Positions 1 to 8,231 of a stretch of 64,000 bases of DNA are shown piece by piece. How positions within the stretch are numbered: the first letter of the stretch is position 1; every line of letters begins with the position of its first letter. Below the pieces are notes generated by a model. The model saw nothing but the letters and a program-made list of their open reading frames with translations. It was not told the DNA's origin and did no database searches. Origin of the DNA: Thiobacillus sp. (GTDB lineage: Bacteria > Pseudomonadota > Gammaproteobacteria > Burkholderiales > Thiobacillaceae); the NCBI GenBank assembly GCA_024709425.1, contig JANJWS010000085.1:1-64000 (forward strand), read 5' to 3'. The translations under genes were made by a program, and so were the position numbers.

Positions 1-131
1 TTGGCGCAGCGGATGTCGTCGCCGCAGCGCACGACGAAGACCATGGCCTCCTTGCCGCTCATCAACTGGCGTAGGACGCCGTCGATCAGGCCGTCTTCGA
101 GCAGGGGTTCGAGGCGCTTGGGGATTTTCAT
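1..131 (-). CDS. RIO-type serine/threonine protein kinase, N-terminal fragment
   Basis: This is the first 43 codons of a gene that continues off the left edge of the window. The visible N-terminus (MKIPKRLEPLLEDGLIDGVL, then RQLMSGKEAMVFVVRCGDDI) has the look of bacterial RIO1-like kinases: a short helical lead followed by the SGKEA..V nucleotide-binding stretch. The catalytic part is outside the window, so activity cannot be judged. The start lies 11 bases downstream of the ycaO stop on the same strand, so the two are probably co-transcribed. The family call rests on the N-terminal motif only. Confidence 0.7.
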   Translation of the reverse strand, partial: MKIPKRLEPLLEDGLIDGVLRQLMSGKEAMVFVVRCGDDIRCA

Positions 132-142
132 CGGTGGAGGCT

Positions 143-1855
143 CTAGCCGCGCACCTTGCGGTACGCCTCCAGCAGGCGCTGGTGGATCGCGCTGCCCTCG
201 AAGTTGTTGCCGAGTTTCGTCAGGCCGAAGAAACGCTCGTCCTGGTTGAACAGGGCGAACGCCTGCTCCAGCGTCTCGCGGCCGTACATCAGGACGAGGG
301 CGGATTCGAAGGGGTCGGGATCGTCGAGCTGAACGAGGTCGGCGATGCAGCGGAAGACCTTGAGGCGTGCTTCGCTGCGCTGGCCGTACTGGGCGATCCA
401 GGTGCAGCCTTCGAGAATGGCTTCGTCGTCGCCGAGGGCAAGCGCGAGCAGCAGCTTGATCTCGCCGATGCGGAGGTCGCTCCACGGCGAGTCGGGGTCG
501 GGAGCAAGACCGATCAGCACGGTTACCAGGCGGTCGTCGGCCAGTTCGAGTTCGACGATCAGGTCGAGCAGGTCGGCGCACTCGTCGTCGTTGAGGTCGG
601 GCAGGCGCGCAAGCGCGGGGCGGATCAGGTTGCCGACGCTGTTGTTCTCGAATTCGAGCTCGTCGATCGGATAGATCTCGGACACGCCCGGCACCAGGAT
701 GCGGCAGGCATAGACGCCGAGATGCGTGAAATCGGCGATGTAGATGTCGTGGCCTTCGGCGTGCAGGGCGTCGACCGACCAGTGGTAATCCTCGTCGGTG
801 GTGGCGGCGAAGTTCCAGTCGACGAAGTCGAAGTCGGGGGTGTGGCGCAGGAACTGCCAGCTGATGACGCCGCTGGAATCGACGAAGTGGATTTCCAGGT
901 TCTGCGGGTCGGCGATCTCGGCCTGGTCGAAGCCGGGCGCGGGAAAGCCCGCGAGCGCGTCCAAGGCGCGGCCCTGGAGTAACTCAGTGAGCGCGCGCTC
1001 CAGCGCAACCTCGAAGCGCGGGTGCGCGCCGAAGCTGGCGAAGCAGCCCTGGTCGTGGGGATGCAGGAGCGTGACGTTCATCACCGGATAGCGGCCGCCG
1101 AGTGAGGCATCCTTCACCAGGATGCCGAAGCCCGCCGCGCGCAGGCCATGGATGCCGGCGGCGATGCGCGGGTAGCGGTTGATGACGTCCTCGGGTACGT
1201 CAGGCAGGCACAGGCCTTCGCGGATGATGCGGAACTTGATGTGGCGCTCGAAGATTTCCGACAGCGCCTGCGCGCGTGCCTCTTTGGGCGTGTTGCCGGC
1301 GGACATGCCGTTGCTCACGTAAAGATTGCCGATGACATTGACCGGGAAGTACACGGTCCTGCCGTCGGACAGGCGCTGGTAGGGGATGGCGCAGATGCCG
1401 CGGTCCCCGTTGCCGGAGTTGAGGTCGATCAGCTGGTCGGCGCGCACGCTGCGACCGGGGTTGTAGTGCGCCTGCAGGTCGGGGGTGAGCAGCCCGGCCG
1501 GCCAGGTGCCGCCGTCCACGGCAAACCAGCGCTCGTCGGGGTGATGGACGTAATTCCGGTTGGCGATCGTCTGGCCCAGATAGAAATGGGTCCAGAAGTA
1601 GTTGGTCGACAGCCGCTCGAAATATTCGCCGAGTGCGCTCGCCCGTGCGGCGAGCTGCGAGGCGCCCTTGCCGTTGGTGAAGAGGATCGGACAGTCGCGG
1701 TCGCGAACGTGCACGGACCAGACATTTTCCACGGGATTGAGCCAGGAGCGCTCCTCGATATGGAAGCCGATGGCTTCGAGGCGAGCCTGGAGGTTGGCGA
1801 TGGAAGCCTCGAGCGAGGCGTCCTTGCCGGGAATGAAATGTTCGTTGGTGTGCAT
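143..1855 (-). CDS. ycaO: YcaO-domain protein, YcaO/RimO accessory factor type
   Basis: A protein of 570 aa that follows the E. coli YcaO pattern throughout: an N-terminal FIPGKDASLE segment, SWLNPVENVWSVH, FTNGKGA, ALGEYFERLSTNYF, the SGNGDRGICA and YVSNGMSAGNT stretches, SLGGRYPVMNV and SFGAHP. YcaO-fold proteins activate amide backbones with ATP; in E. coli this one is described as an accessory to RimO beta-methylthiolation of ribosomal protein S12. The length fits the family (E. coli 586 aa). I chose the ATG at 1855 because the family's conserved sequence begins right after it; an in-frame start at 1945 would add 30 unconserved residues and overlap the divergent TPR gene. No azole or thioamide peptide cluster lies nearby, so a housekeeping role is likelier than natural-product synthesis. 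Confidence 0.88.
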   Translation of the reverse strand: MHTNEHFIPGKDASLEASIANLQARLEAIGFHIEERSWLNPVENVWSVHVRDRDCPILFTNGKGASQLAARASALGEYFERLSTNYFWTHFYLGQTIANRNYVHHPDERWFAVDGGTWPAGLLTPDLQAHYNPGRSVRADQLIDLNSGNGDRGICAIPYQRLSDGRTVYFPVNVIGNLYVSNGMSAGNTPKEARAQALSEIFERHIKFRIIREGLCLPDVPEDVINRYPRIAAGIHGLRAAGFGILVKDASLGGRYPVMNVTLLHPHDQGCFASFGAHPRFEVALERALTELLQGRALDALAGFPAPGFDQAEIADPQNLEIHFVDSSGVISWQFLRHTPDFDFVDWNFAATTDEDYHWSVDALHAEGHDIYIADFTHLGVYACRILVPGVSEIYPIDELEFENNSVGNLIRPALARLPDLNDDECADLLDLIVELELADDRLVTVLIGLAPDPDSPWSDLRIGEIKLLLALALGDDEAILEGCTWIAQYGQRSEARLKVFRCIADLVQLDDPDPFESALVLMYGRETLEQAFALFNQDERFFGLTKLGNNFEGSAIHQRLLEAYRKVRG

Positions 1856-1943
1856 GGCGGATTCTTTCGTGAACAGCCGACAGCATAAGCGATGCGTCAA
1901 GCGCGGCGTAGAATGGAGGGCGTTTTCGTTTGATGCCCGTGCC

Positions 1944-2612
1944 ATGTTCCGCCGTTTGCGTTCATGTTTCCTGCTGGCCGCCCTGGTGTCCGTGGGGCCG
2001 GTGATGGCCGCAGCCCAGACGTTTGGCCTCGACAGCGACGCCGCGGCGCGCGTAGCCCGTGCGCCGGCGGACTGGGTGCGGCAGGCGCAGGCGCTGGAGC
2101 GGCGCGGCGACTGGGCGGCGTTGCTGGCGTGGGGGCGGGAATGGGCAGCCGCTGATGCGACGAATCCACTCGCCTGGTTCGTGCAGGGGCGTGCGCTGGG
2201 CGAACTGGGCCGACTGGACGAGGCGATCGCGGCCTACCGGCAGAACCTGCGGCTTGTGCCGGGTGACGTGTGGGCGCGCAACAACCTGGGCAACGCCTAC
2301 CGTGACCATGGCCGACCGCGGGATGCGATGCAGGCCTACCGCGCGGCGGTGGAGACTGATCCGGACTACTTCCCCGCTTGGCACAACCTGGGGCTGACGT
2401 TCTATCGCCTGAAGGGGCAGGCGGGGGTGGTCGAGGCGCTGCAGCGGCTGCATGCCGTCGACCCGAAGCTCGCCGAGGCGTGGCGCGTGCTGGCGGTCGC
2501 ATATTCCCTGACGGGCGACGCGCGACTCGCAGACGAGGCCGCGCGGGTATTGCGCGGGCTGAATGCCGCCGAGCGTTCGCGCATGCTCGCCATTCTGTTT
2601 GCCGAAGGCTGA
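1944..2612 (+). CDS. Exported TPR-repeat protein
   Basis: A protein of 222 aa. Residues 1-24 form a signal peptide (basic MFRRLR, hydrophobic run, then AAA). From about residue 74 to the end there are four consecutive tetratricopeptide repeats, recognisable from the spaced W/G/Y..A..P pattern (NPLAWFVQGRALGELG; DVWARNNLGNAYRDHG; YFPAWHNLGLTFYRL; LAEAWRVLAVAYSLTG). TPRs mediate protein-protein contacts, so this is probably a periplasmic scaffold, but no partner is evident. The start at 1944 was chosen because it begins the signal peptide; the frame is open further upstream, antisense to ycaO. A TAGAAT hexamer at 1909-1914 could be a -10 box, but I see no good -35 at the right distance. Confidence 0.75.
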   Translation: MFRRLRSCFLLAALVSVGPVMAAAQTFGLDSDAAARVARAPADWVRQAQALERRGDWAALLAWGREWAAADATNPLAWFVQGRALGELGRLDEAIAAYRQNLRLVPGDVWARNNLGNAYRDHGRPRDAMQAYRAAVETDPDYFPAWHNLGLTFYRLKGQAGVVEALQRLHAVDPKLAEAWRVLAVAYSLTGDARLADEAARVLRGLNAAERSRMLAILFAEG

Positions 2613-2615
2613 GTC

Positions 2616-3575
2616 TCAGCCCGCGACGGTCTCGAACTCTGCCACCAGCTGCCGCAGGCGGCTGGCTTCCTGCTCCGGCCGCATCAGGGCACGCCTTGCT
2701 CCGCAGTGGTCGTGCAAGCGCGCGTAGAACGCGGGGTCACGTTCGGCACTGGACAGCAGGATCCCCAGTTGCCTTGAATCGCTCACCCGGAAATAACCCG
2801 GATAGTCGTCGCCGAGCATCCCACGGTTGCCCGGGATGTCGGACGCAAGCACCGGCACGTCGGCGGCGAGTGCTTCGCAGATGACGTTGGCACCGCCTTC
2901 CATCAGTGAGCTGAGGACCAATAGGCGGGCACGCGACAGCGCTCTGAGGACGGCGCCATGTGGCACTTCGCCGGCCCAGTGCCAGCGTGGCAGGCTGGCT
3001 TGCACGCGCTGCGCGGTCTCGGCCATGTCCGCGCTCAGTGCGCGCCCGAGGTGGGACACCTGGATTCGGGAAGTTTCGGGAAGGTGGGCGGTTGCCAGGG
3101 CGACCCGGAAGGGATCCTTTTCCTCGCGCAGGTGGCCGATCACCAGGACTTCGAAGAGGTCGTCCCGCGGGGCGACGCGCTCGGTGTCCGGTGCGGACTG
3201 GTAGATCACCCGTGTCTTCGACCTCAGCCGCGGCGCGAGCTCGTCGGGTCCGCGATCCTGCAGCACGACCAGACGGTGCGCAAGCTCGAGCGCCTGGTTC
3301 GCGTCGCCATCCTGGTGGATGTCACGATAGAGGTCGGTGCCGGTGAGAACGACGATCAAGGGCCGGCTCGGGTAGCGTTCCGCAAAGGCGCGAATCGCGG
3401 CGAAACTGCGGCGCGCGTGCAGCGCGATCATCAGGTCGGCCGCATGGCCGTCCCATTCGACCTGGGTGCGCACCGTATGCCCCGCCTCGCGCAGGAAGTG
3501 GGCCCAGCGCGTGGCGGTGTGCCAGTTGCCGTTGCGTTGCTGGGGGCCGTAGGGGGTGATGAGGGCGATGTGCAT
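2616..3575 (-). CDS. TIGR04348-type GT-B glycosyltransferase, SenB-like
   Basis: A protein of 319 aa with a GT-B glycosyltransferase layout. The N-terminus MHIALITPYG is followed by a GNWHTA stretch at about residues 16-21 that I associate with the TIGR04348 family. The donor-side motif SSLMEGGANVICEAL lies in the C-terminal half and carries the paired glutamates. Members of this family were shown to be SenB, the selenosugar synthase of selenoneine biosynthesis, which joins a UDP-sugar with selenophosphate. Here there is no visible senA (EgtB-like) or selD partner in the window, so the selenium role is inferred from family only; another thio- or glycosyl transfer is possible. The gene converges on the TPR gene (3-base gap) and diverges from the methyltransferase gene at 3610. 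Confidence 0.65.
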   Translation of the reverse strand: MHIALITPYGPQQRNGNWHTATRWAHFLREAGHTVRTQVEWDGHAADLMIALHARRSFAAIRAFAERYPSRPLIVVLTGTDLYRDIHQDGDANQALELAHRLVVLQDRGPDELAPRLRSKTRVIYQSAPDTERVAPRDDLFEVLVIGHLREEKDPFRVALATAHLPETSRIQVSHLGRALSADMAETAQRVQASLPRWHWAGEVPHGAVLRALSRARLLVLSSLMEGGANVICEALAADVPVLASDIPGNRGMLGDDYPGYFRVSDSRQLGILLSSAERDPAFYARLHDHCGARRALMRPEQEASRLRQLVAEFETVAG

Positions 3576-3609
3576 GGTGCGAGTCTACGCCTGCGCGGAT
3601 AATGCGCCT

Positions 3610-4401
3610 ATGACCGAAATTGCTGTGACCTCACGTGACAATCCGATCGTCAAGCGGCTCAGGAAACTGGCCGAGTCGGCCCGCGCCCGGCATGAGACAC
3701 GCATGGCGCTGCTCGACGGCGAGCATCTGCTGGCGGCCTGCCTCGACGCCGGCGGCGCGCCACACACCCTGGTGCGGGCGGCCTCATGCCCGGTGGAGCG
3801 TGGCGCCAGCCTGGCGGCGCGGTGCCCACTGGCGCGCCGCCTCGTGCTGCCGGACGCGCTGTTCGCCGAGCTGTCTCCCGTCGCCACGCCGACCGGCATC
3901 CTCGCCGAGGTGTCCTGGCTGGTTCCGGAGGTGCCTGTCGGAACGCCATTCGTGATCGTGCTGGAGGATATCCAGGACCCGGGCAACCTGGGGGCCATGC
4001 TGCGGACCGCCGCGGCGGCGGGTGCGACGCTCGCGGTGCTTTCCAGGGGCTGTCATGATCCGTGGTCGCCGAAAGCGTTGCGCGGTGGGCAGGGTGCGCA
4101 GTTCGTACTGCCGATGCTGCTGGACGCCGAGGTGCCCGGCTGGCTGGCGGCGTTCGAGGGATGCAGCGTGGCCCTGGCGCTGGGCGAGCCGCGGGATTTC
4201 TATGCCGGGCATTACACCGGCCCGACGGCGCTGGTGGTCGGCAACGAAGGCGCCGGGTTGAGCGCAGCTGCCGCGCAGGCGGCACGCTTGCGGGCGCAGA
4301 TTCCGATGCCGGGCAAGGTGGAATCGCTGAATGCGGCGGCAGCCCTTGCCGCCGCCTTGTTCGAGGTGGTGCGGCAGCGGCGCGTGGTGGCTGCGGCCTG
4401 A
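3610..4401 (+). CDS. TrmH/SpoU-family RNA 2'-O-methyltransferase
   Basis: A protein of 263 aa. The N-terminal part (TSRDNPIVKRLRKLAES) is the small substrate-binding domain typical of RlmB/TrmH-like enzymes. The C-terminal SPOUT domain carries its usual motifs: LEDIQDPGNLGAMLRTAAAAG, VGNEGAGLS and, at the end, IPMPGKVESLNAAAALA. These proteins use S-adenosylmethionine to methylate ribose 2'-OH groups in rRNA or tRNA; the target site cannot be read from sequence. The ATG at 3610 starts the conserved domain. There is no clear Shine-Dalgarno sequence, and a GATAAT hexamer sits only 6 bases upstream, so a very short or absent leader is possible. Confidence 0.85.
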   Translation: MTEIAVTSRDNPIVKRLRKLAESARARHETRMALLDGEHLLAACLDAGGAPHTLVRAASCPVERGASLAARCPLARRLVLPDALFAELSPVATPTGILAEVSWLVPEVPVGTPFVIVLEDIQDPGNLGAMLRTAAAAGATLAVLSRGCHDPWSPKALRGGQGAQFVLPMLLDAEVPGWLAAFEGCSVALALGEPRDFYAGHYTGPTALVVGNEGAGLSAAAAQAARLRAQIPMPGKVESLNAAAALAAALFEVVRQRRVVAAA

Positions 4402-4406
4402 CCGGG

Positions 4407-5288
4407 TCAGCGCTTGCGGATCTGCTGGTCGTAGCGTTGCTTGCCCTGCGCGAGCAGCTTCCCGGCCGTGACGTATTCATCACTGGTGGCGGGGGGGGTC
4501 TCGGTGGCGCCACTCGCTGAACCGGTGATCGCCGCCAGTGCGGCCCTGCCTTCGGCGGCGCCACCAATGCCGGTCAAGACGGCTGTGAGTTTCTTCTTGT
4601 CAGCCTCATCGAGGGTGCTGTTGATGCTGAGCGCGAAGCCGGGGATGCGTGCGGTTTCCGCGAGTACGCGGAACTGTCCGGGGGCTTCCTGGTTCAGGGT
4701 CTTCCAAGCGATCGGGCTGATGCAGATGGCGTCACGGCTGCCGGCGCGCAGTTCCTTCGTCAGCACGTCCATGAACTTGCCTTCGTATACCGAGGCGAAT
4801 TCGCGGTCGGCGCGCAGCCCGGCCTTGCCGAGCGCATCCATGCACAGCGGACCGATCGCGGTATCGCGCGACGCGAGGCCTACGTGCGCCCCCCGGAGCG
4901 CGGTGATCGTCTTGTAGGGCGCATCCGCAGCCACCACGAACATGCCGAATAAGGGCTTGTTCCACTTGGCAACCGGCACGAAGCCGCCGTCGACGGCATC
5001 CGCCGTGATCTGGGCGGGCGCGAGCAGGAGTGCGAAATGGCCCTCGTTGTTGAGCCGGTTTTCCATGTTCCGGAAACTCTGGCTGATCTCAAGCCGGACG
5101 CCATTGCCGGTCTTCTGGGCGATGTAATCGGCCAGTGGCTTGAATTCGGCGCGCAGTTCGGCCTGGTTGTCCTTGCTGGCACTGCCGGCGAAAACGCCGA
5201 AGCGGTAGTCCGCCGCGGAGGCCGTGAACGGAAGGCTCACCAATGCAGCGGCGGCAACAAGACGATGAAACGCTCCGGAAACGGGCAT
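4407..5288 (-). CDS. PhnD-like periplasmic phosphate/phosphonate-type binding protein
   Basis: A protein of 293 aa with a cleavable signal peptide (residues 1 to about 25, ending FTASAA). The mature part shows the PhnD-family order: FGVFAGSASK near the N-terminus, FKPLADYIAQKTG, a central LLAPAQITADAV, then GAHVGLASRDTAIGPLCMDAL. Such proteins bind small oxyanions or phosphonates for ABC importers. No permease or ATPase gene lies beside it. Instead it follows a membrane GGDEF-EAL gene on the same strand after 103 bases, so it may be a sensor ligand-binding partner rather than a transporter part (inference). A strong ribosome-binding site (CAGGAGAA) precedes the ATG at 5288. An 8-G run on the + strand near 4491 lies in its 3' part. 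Confidence 0.78.
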   Translation of the reverse strand: MPVSGAFHRLVAAAALVSLPFTASAADYRFGVFAGSASKDNQAELRAEFKPLADYIAQKTGNGVRLEISQSFRNMENRLNNEGHFALLLAPAQITADAVDGGFVPVAKWNKPLFGMFVVAADAPYKTITALRGAHVGLASRDTAIGPLCMDALGKAGLRADREFASVYEGKFMDVLTKELRAGSRDAICISPIAWKTLNQEAPGQFRVLAETARIPGFALSINSTLDEADKKKLTAVLTGIGGAAEGRAALAAITGSASGATETPPATSDEYVTAGKLLAQGKQRYDQQIRKR

Positions 5289-5391
5289 CGAGAATTCTCC
5301 TGAATGGATCGGGCCGAAAGCATCGGACCCTTGGGGCGCAAAAAAGGGTGCTCCGGGAGGAATCGGCATGCAAGCCGGAAACTTTAGGCGT

Positions 5392-7428
5392 TCAGCCGAT
5401 TGTCGGTGCGACACGACGGAAGGCATCCGTCCAATCGCGTTGCAGGAGTGCCTGCACGTCAGCGGCAGGTACCGGCCGGCTGACCAGGTAGCCCTGGACG
5501 AGGCGGCAGCCGAGGGCACGCAGGGCATCGAGCTGGGCGGGTTCCTCGACGCCTTCGGCAATGGGGGCGAGCTGGAGGCCCTCGCAGAGAGCGAGGATCG
5601 AAGCGATGAGTGCACGATTGACCGGTGCGTTGACAAGATCACGGACGAACAGGCGGTCGATCTTGAGGGCATCGAGTGGGAAACGTTTGAGGTGCGCCAG
5701 CGACGAGTAGCCGGTGCCGAAATCATCGACCGCAATCGTGACGCCCAGCGCCTTCAACTGGCGTACCCGTTCGATTGCCGAATGCATGTCTTCCATGAAG
5801 ATGCCTTCGGTGAGTTCGAGCTGCAGGGCGCTCGCGGGGAGGCGCGACTCCGCCAGCGCCTCTTGCACGTTTGCGAGCAGAGCCTCGTGCCAGAATTCCT
5901 TGCCGGAGACATTGATCGCGACGACCAGTCCGGCGTGGCCGGCGGCATGCCATCCGACCGCTTCGCGGCAGGCTTCCTGCAGCAGGGCACGGCCGACCTT
6001 GAGAATGTCGCCACCAGCTTCGAGCAGGTCGAGAAATTCGCCAGGGGCGAGCAGGCCGCGGGTGGGATGGTTCCAGCGCATGAGCGCTTCGACTGCGACG
6101 ATGCGGCCGCTTTCGAGATCAAGCTGTGGCTGGTAGTGAAACTGGAATTCGTTGCGTGCCAGGGCGTAATGCAGGTCCGTTTCCAGTTGCAGCCGTTCCT
6201 CCGCCATCGCGTTCATCGCCGGGTCGTAGAGATGAATTCGGTCGCGGCCGTGCTGCTTGGCGTGATACATGGCCGTGTCGGCATGCTTGAGCAGCATGGA
6301 CGAATCGGCACCGTCATTGGGGAACACGCTGATGCCGATGCTGCAACTGCTGAACAGTTCGTGTCCGGCGATGTGATATGGCTGGCCGATCGCGGCGAGC
6401 ATCTTTTCGGCCACCTGCAGGATATCGTTGACCCCGGCAGCGTCGCCGATGACCACGACGAACTCGTCACCGCCCAGGCGGGCAACCGTGTCCTCGGCGC
6501 GCGAGGCCTCGCGCAGGCGCTGGGCGACTTCGCGGATGAGCTGGTCGCCGCTGGCATGGCCGAGGGTGTCGTTGACGCGCTTGAAGCGGTCGAGATCGAT
6601 GAAAATCACCCCAACCATCAGGTTGCGCCGCGCGGCGCGGGCCAGCGCCTGCTCCAGGCGGTCCATGAACAGCATGCGATTGGGCAGGCCGGTCAATGTG
6701 TCGTGGGTGGCGAGGCGCTCGCGCTCGTGGCCGATACGTGTCGTGTAACGCAGCACCCGCACGGCGACGATGCCGCCGATGAGCAGCGCGAGGGCGGACA
6801 GCCACAGCATCCAGCGGCGCGCGAGGTCCTGCGCCGCACGGGCCTGCCTGCTGGCTTCGATGACACCGAGCTGGGTGGCGGCGTCGAGCTGCGTCACGAT
6901 CGCCTGCACCGCGTTCTGCGCCGGGATGGCTTCCTTCAGCACAAGGTCGATGACGTCCCGGTCGCTGCCTTCCATGATGAGGTCGACGATATGCTCCTGA
7001 ATCGGCTGCGCTTCGGCGATGAGCTGGCGCTGGCGCTCGATCAGTTCGCTTTCCCTGGGATTCAGCGGCATGCTCAGCATTCCCTGGCGCGCCGCGACGA
7101 ACTCCGAGCCCATCTGGCGGAATTGCATGAGCTGGGCATCGCGTTCGAAGGGGTCGTCGGTTTTCGACATCATGAAGATGAGGATGGTGCGCTGGCGCGC
7201 GGTCAGTGCCATCGCCTTGGCGTAGGTCTGCTTGCGCATCTGGACGTCGGCCATCGTTTCCAGGTTACGTGTGGCCAGGTCGAGCTGGCGCAGGCCGATG
7301 AGGGTGACGAACAGGACCAGCAGCAACTGGATGACGAAGCCTGCCAGCAGGGCATATCTCCACGCTGCCGGCTGGCGGGACTGGGTGGCCGAAGGTGGCG
7401 CGGACGGCGTCTCGTGAGGGGCGGGCAT
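5392..7428 (-). CDS. Membrane-bound GGDEF-EAL cyclic-di-GMP protein
   Basis: A protein of 678 aa. Two membrane helices (about residues 24-46 and 206-226) enclose a periplasmic sensor region of about 155 residues rich in helices (four-helix-bundle-like). The cytoplasmic part is a GGDEF domain with an intact GGDEF motif at 319-323, then an EAL domain with E447-A448-L449 and a DDFGTGYSSL loop. Both active sites look complete, so diguanylate cyclase and phosphodiesterase activities are both possible, and which dominates cannot be told. It starts 10 bases after the ppsR stop, and a PhnD-like binding protein gene follows. That arrangement resembles systems in which a periplasmic binding protein signals through a GGDEF-EAL partner. 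Confidence 0.9.
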   Translation of the reverse strand: MPAPHETPSAPPSATQSRQPAAWRYALLAGFVIQLLLVLFVTLIGLRQLDLATRNLETMADVQMRKQTYAKAMALTARQRTILIFMMSKTDDPFERDAQLMQFRQMGSEFVAARQGMLSMPLNPRESELIERQRQLIAEAQPIQEHIVDLIMEGSDRDVIDLVLKEAIPAQNAVQAIVTQLDAATQLGVIEASRQARAAQDLARRWMLWLSALALLIGGIVAVRVLRYTTRIGHERERLATHDTLTGLPNRMLFMDRLEQALARAARRNLMVGVIFIDLDRFKRVNDTLGHASGDQLIREVAQRLREASRAEDTVARLGGDEFVVVIGDAAGVNDILQVAEKMLAAIGQPYHIAGHELFSSCSIGISVFPNDGADSSMLLKHADTAMYHAKQHGRDRIHLYDPAMNAMAEERLQLETDLHYALARNEFQFHYQPQLDLESGRIVAVEALMRWNHPTRGLLAPGEFLDLLEAGGDILKVGRALLQEACREAVGWHAAGHAGLVVAINVSGKEFWHEALLANVQEALAESRLPASALQLELTEGIFMEDMHSAIERVRQLKALGVTIAVDDFGTGYSSLAHLKRFPLDALKIDRLFVRDLVNAPVNRALIASILALCEGLQLAPIAEGVEEPAQLDALRALGCRLVQGYLVSRPVPAADVQALLQRDWTDAFRRVAPTIG

Positions 7429-7438
7429 GGCGAGACGT

Positions 7439-8218
7439 TCAGGCGGCGTGGCGCAGGCGTGCCGCGATCTCTTCGACCGACATGCGGGTGGTGTCTAGGA
7501 TCGGCACGCCGTGCCGGCGGAACAGTGCCTCCGCGGCGGCGAGCTCGGTACGGCACTGCGCCAGGCTGGCGTAGCGGCTGTCAGGGTAGCGCGCCTGGCG
7601 GATCGCCGCGAGACGCTCCGGCAGCAGCGTCAGCCCGCGCAGTTTCGGCTGGTGGTCGAGCAGTACCGCGGGCAGGGTGTGCTGTTCGAGGTCTTCTGGC
7701 GTGAGCGGATAATTGGCGGCGTGGAGGCCGTATTGCAGGGCGAGGTAAAGTGCGCTGGGCGTCTTGCCGACGCGTGAGACCCCGATCAGGATCAGATCGG
7801 CGCCGTCCAGGCGTTCGGGGCTGAGTCCGTCGTCGAGCAGCAGGGCGAAGTTGACCGCCTCCATGCGCGCCTCGTAGCCGGCGCTCATGCCGTGCGTGCG
7901 TCCGCCGCTCGGCGTGACCGAGGCATCGAGCGTTGCGCCCACCGCCGGCGCGATCATTTCGAAGAGATCGAACAGCGCAATGCCCGCTCGATGGAACGGT
8001 TCGCGCAAGGCGGGGTCGGTGAGTGAGGAGAACACCAGCGCCCGTGGCGAGGCCGCGATGCGTGCCGCTGCCTCGTGGGCCCGTTCGATGCTGTCGACGA
8101 AAGGCAGCGTGCTCGGGCTAAACTCGAAGCGCGGAAACTGCGCCAGCACGCTGCGGGCGACGGCCTCGACCGTTACCCCGGTGTGATCCGAGACGCAGAA
8201 TATCTTGTAATCGTTCAT
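7439..8218 (-). CDS. ppsR: PEP synthase regulatory protein (PSRP, DUF299)
   Basis: A protein of 259 aa, a bifunctional kinase/pyrophosphorylase that inactivates phosphoenolpyruvate synthase by ADP-dependent phosphorylation of a threonine near its catalytic histidine and reverses this with phosphate. The N-terminus ([18 protein letters not shown]) and the P-loop GVSRVGKT at 146-153 are family hallmarks. Its target, ppsA, is the divergent neighbour: the two start codons are only 13 bases apart, so promoter elements of each must lie inside the other's coding sequence. GGDEF-EAL follows 10 bases downstream. Confidence 0.93.
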   Translation of the reverse strand: MNDYKIFCVSDHTGVTVEAVARSVLAQFPRFEFSPSTLPFVDSIERAHEAAARIAASPRALVFSSLTDPALREPFHRAGIALFDLFEMIAPAVGATLDASVTPSGGRTHGMSAGYEARMEAVNFALLLDDGLSPERLDGADLILIGVSRVGKTPSALYLALQYGLHAANYPLTPEDLEQHTLPAVLLDHQPKLRGLTLLPERLAAIRQARYPDSRYASLAQCRTELAAAEALFRRHGVPILDTTRMSVEEIAARLRHAA

Positions 8219-8231
8219 GGAGCCTGACCCT

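Noticed and set aside
5368-7704. A long open frame on the + strand across the GGDEF-EAL gene
   Set aside because: It is antisense to a protein with intact GGDEF and EAL motifs and shows no recognisable domain; long antisense frames are expected at this GC content.
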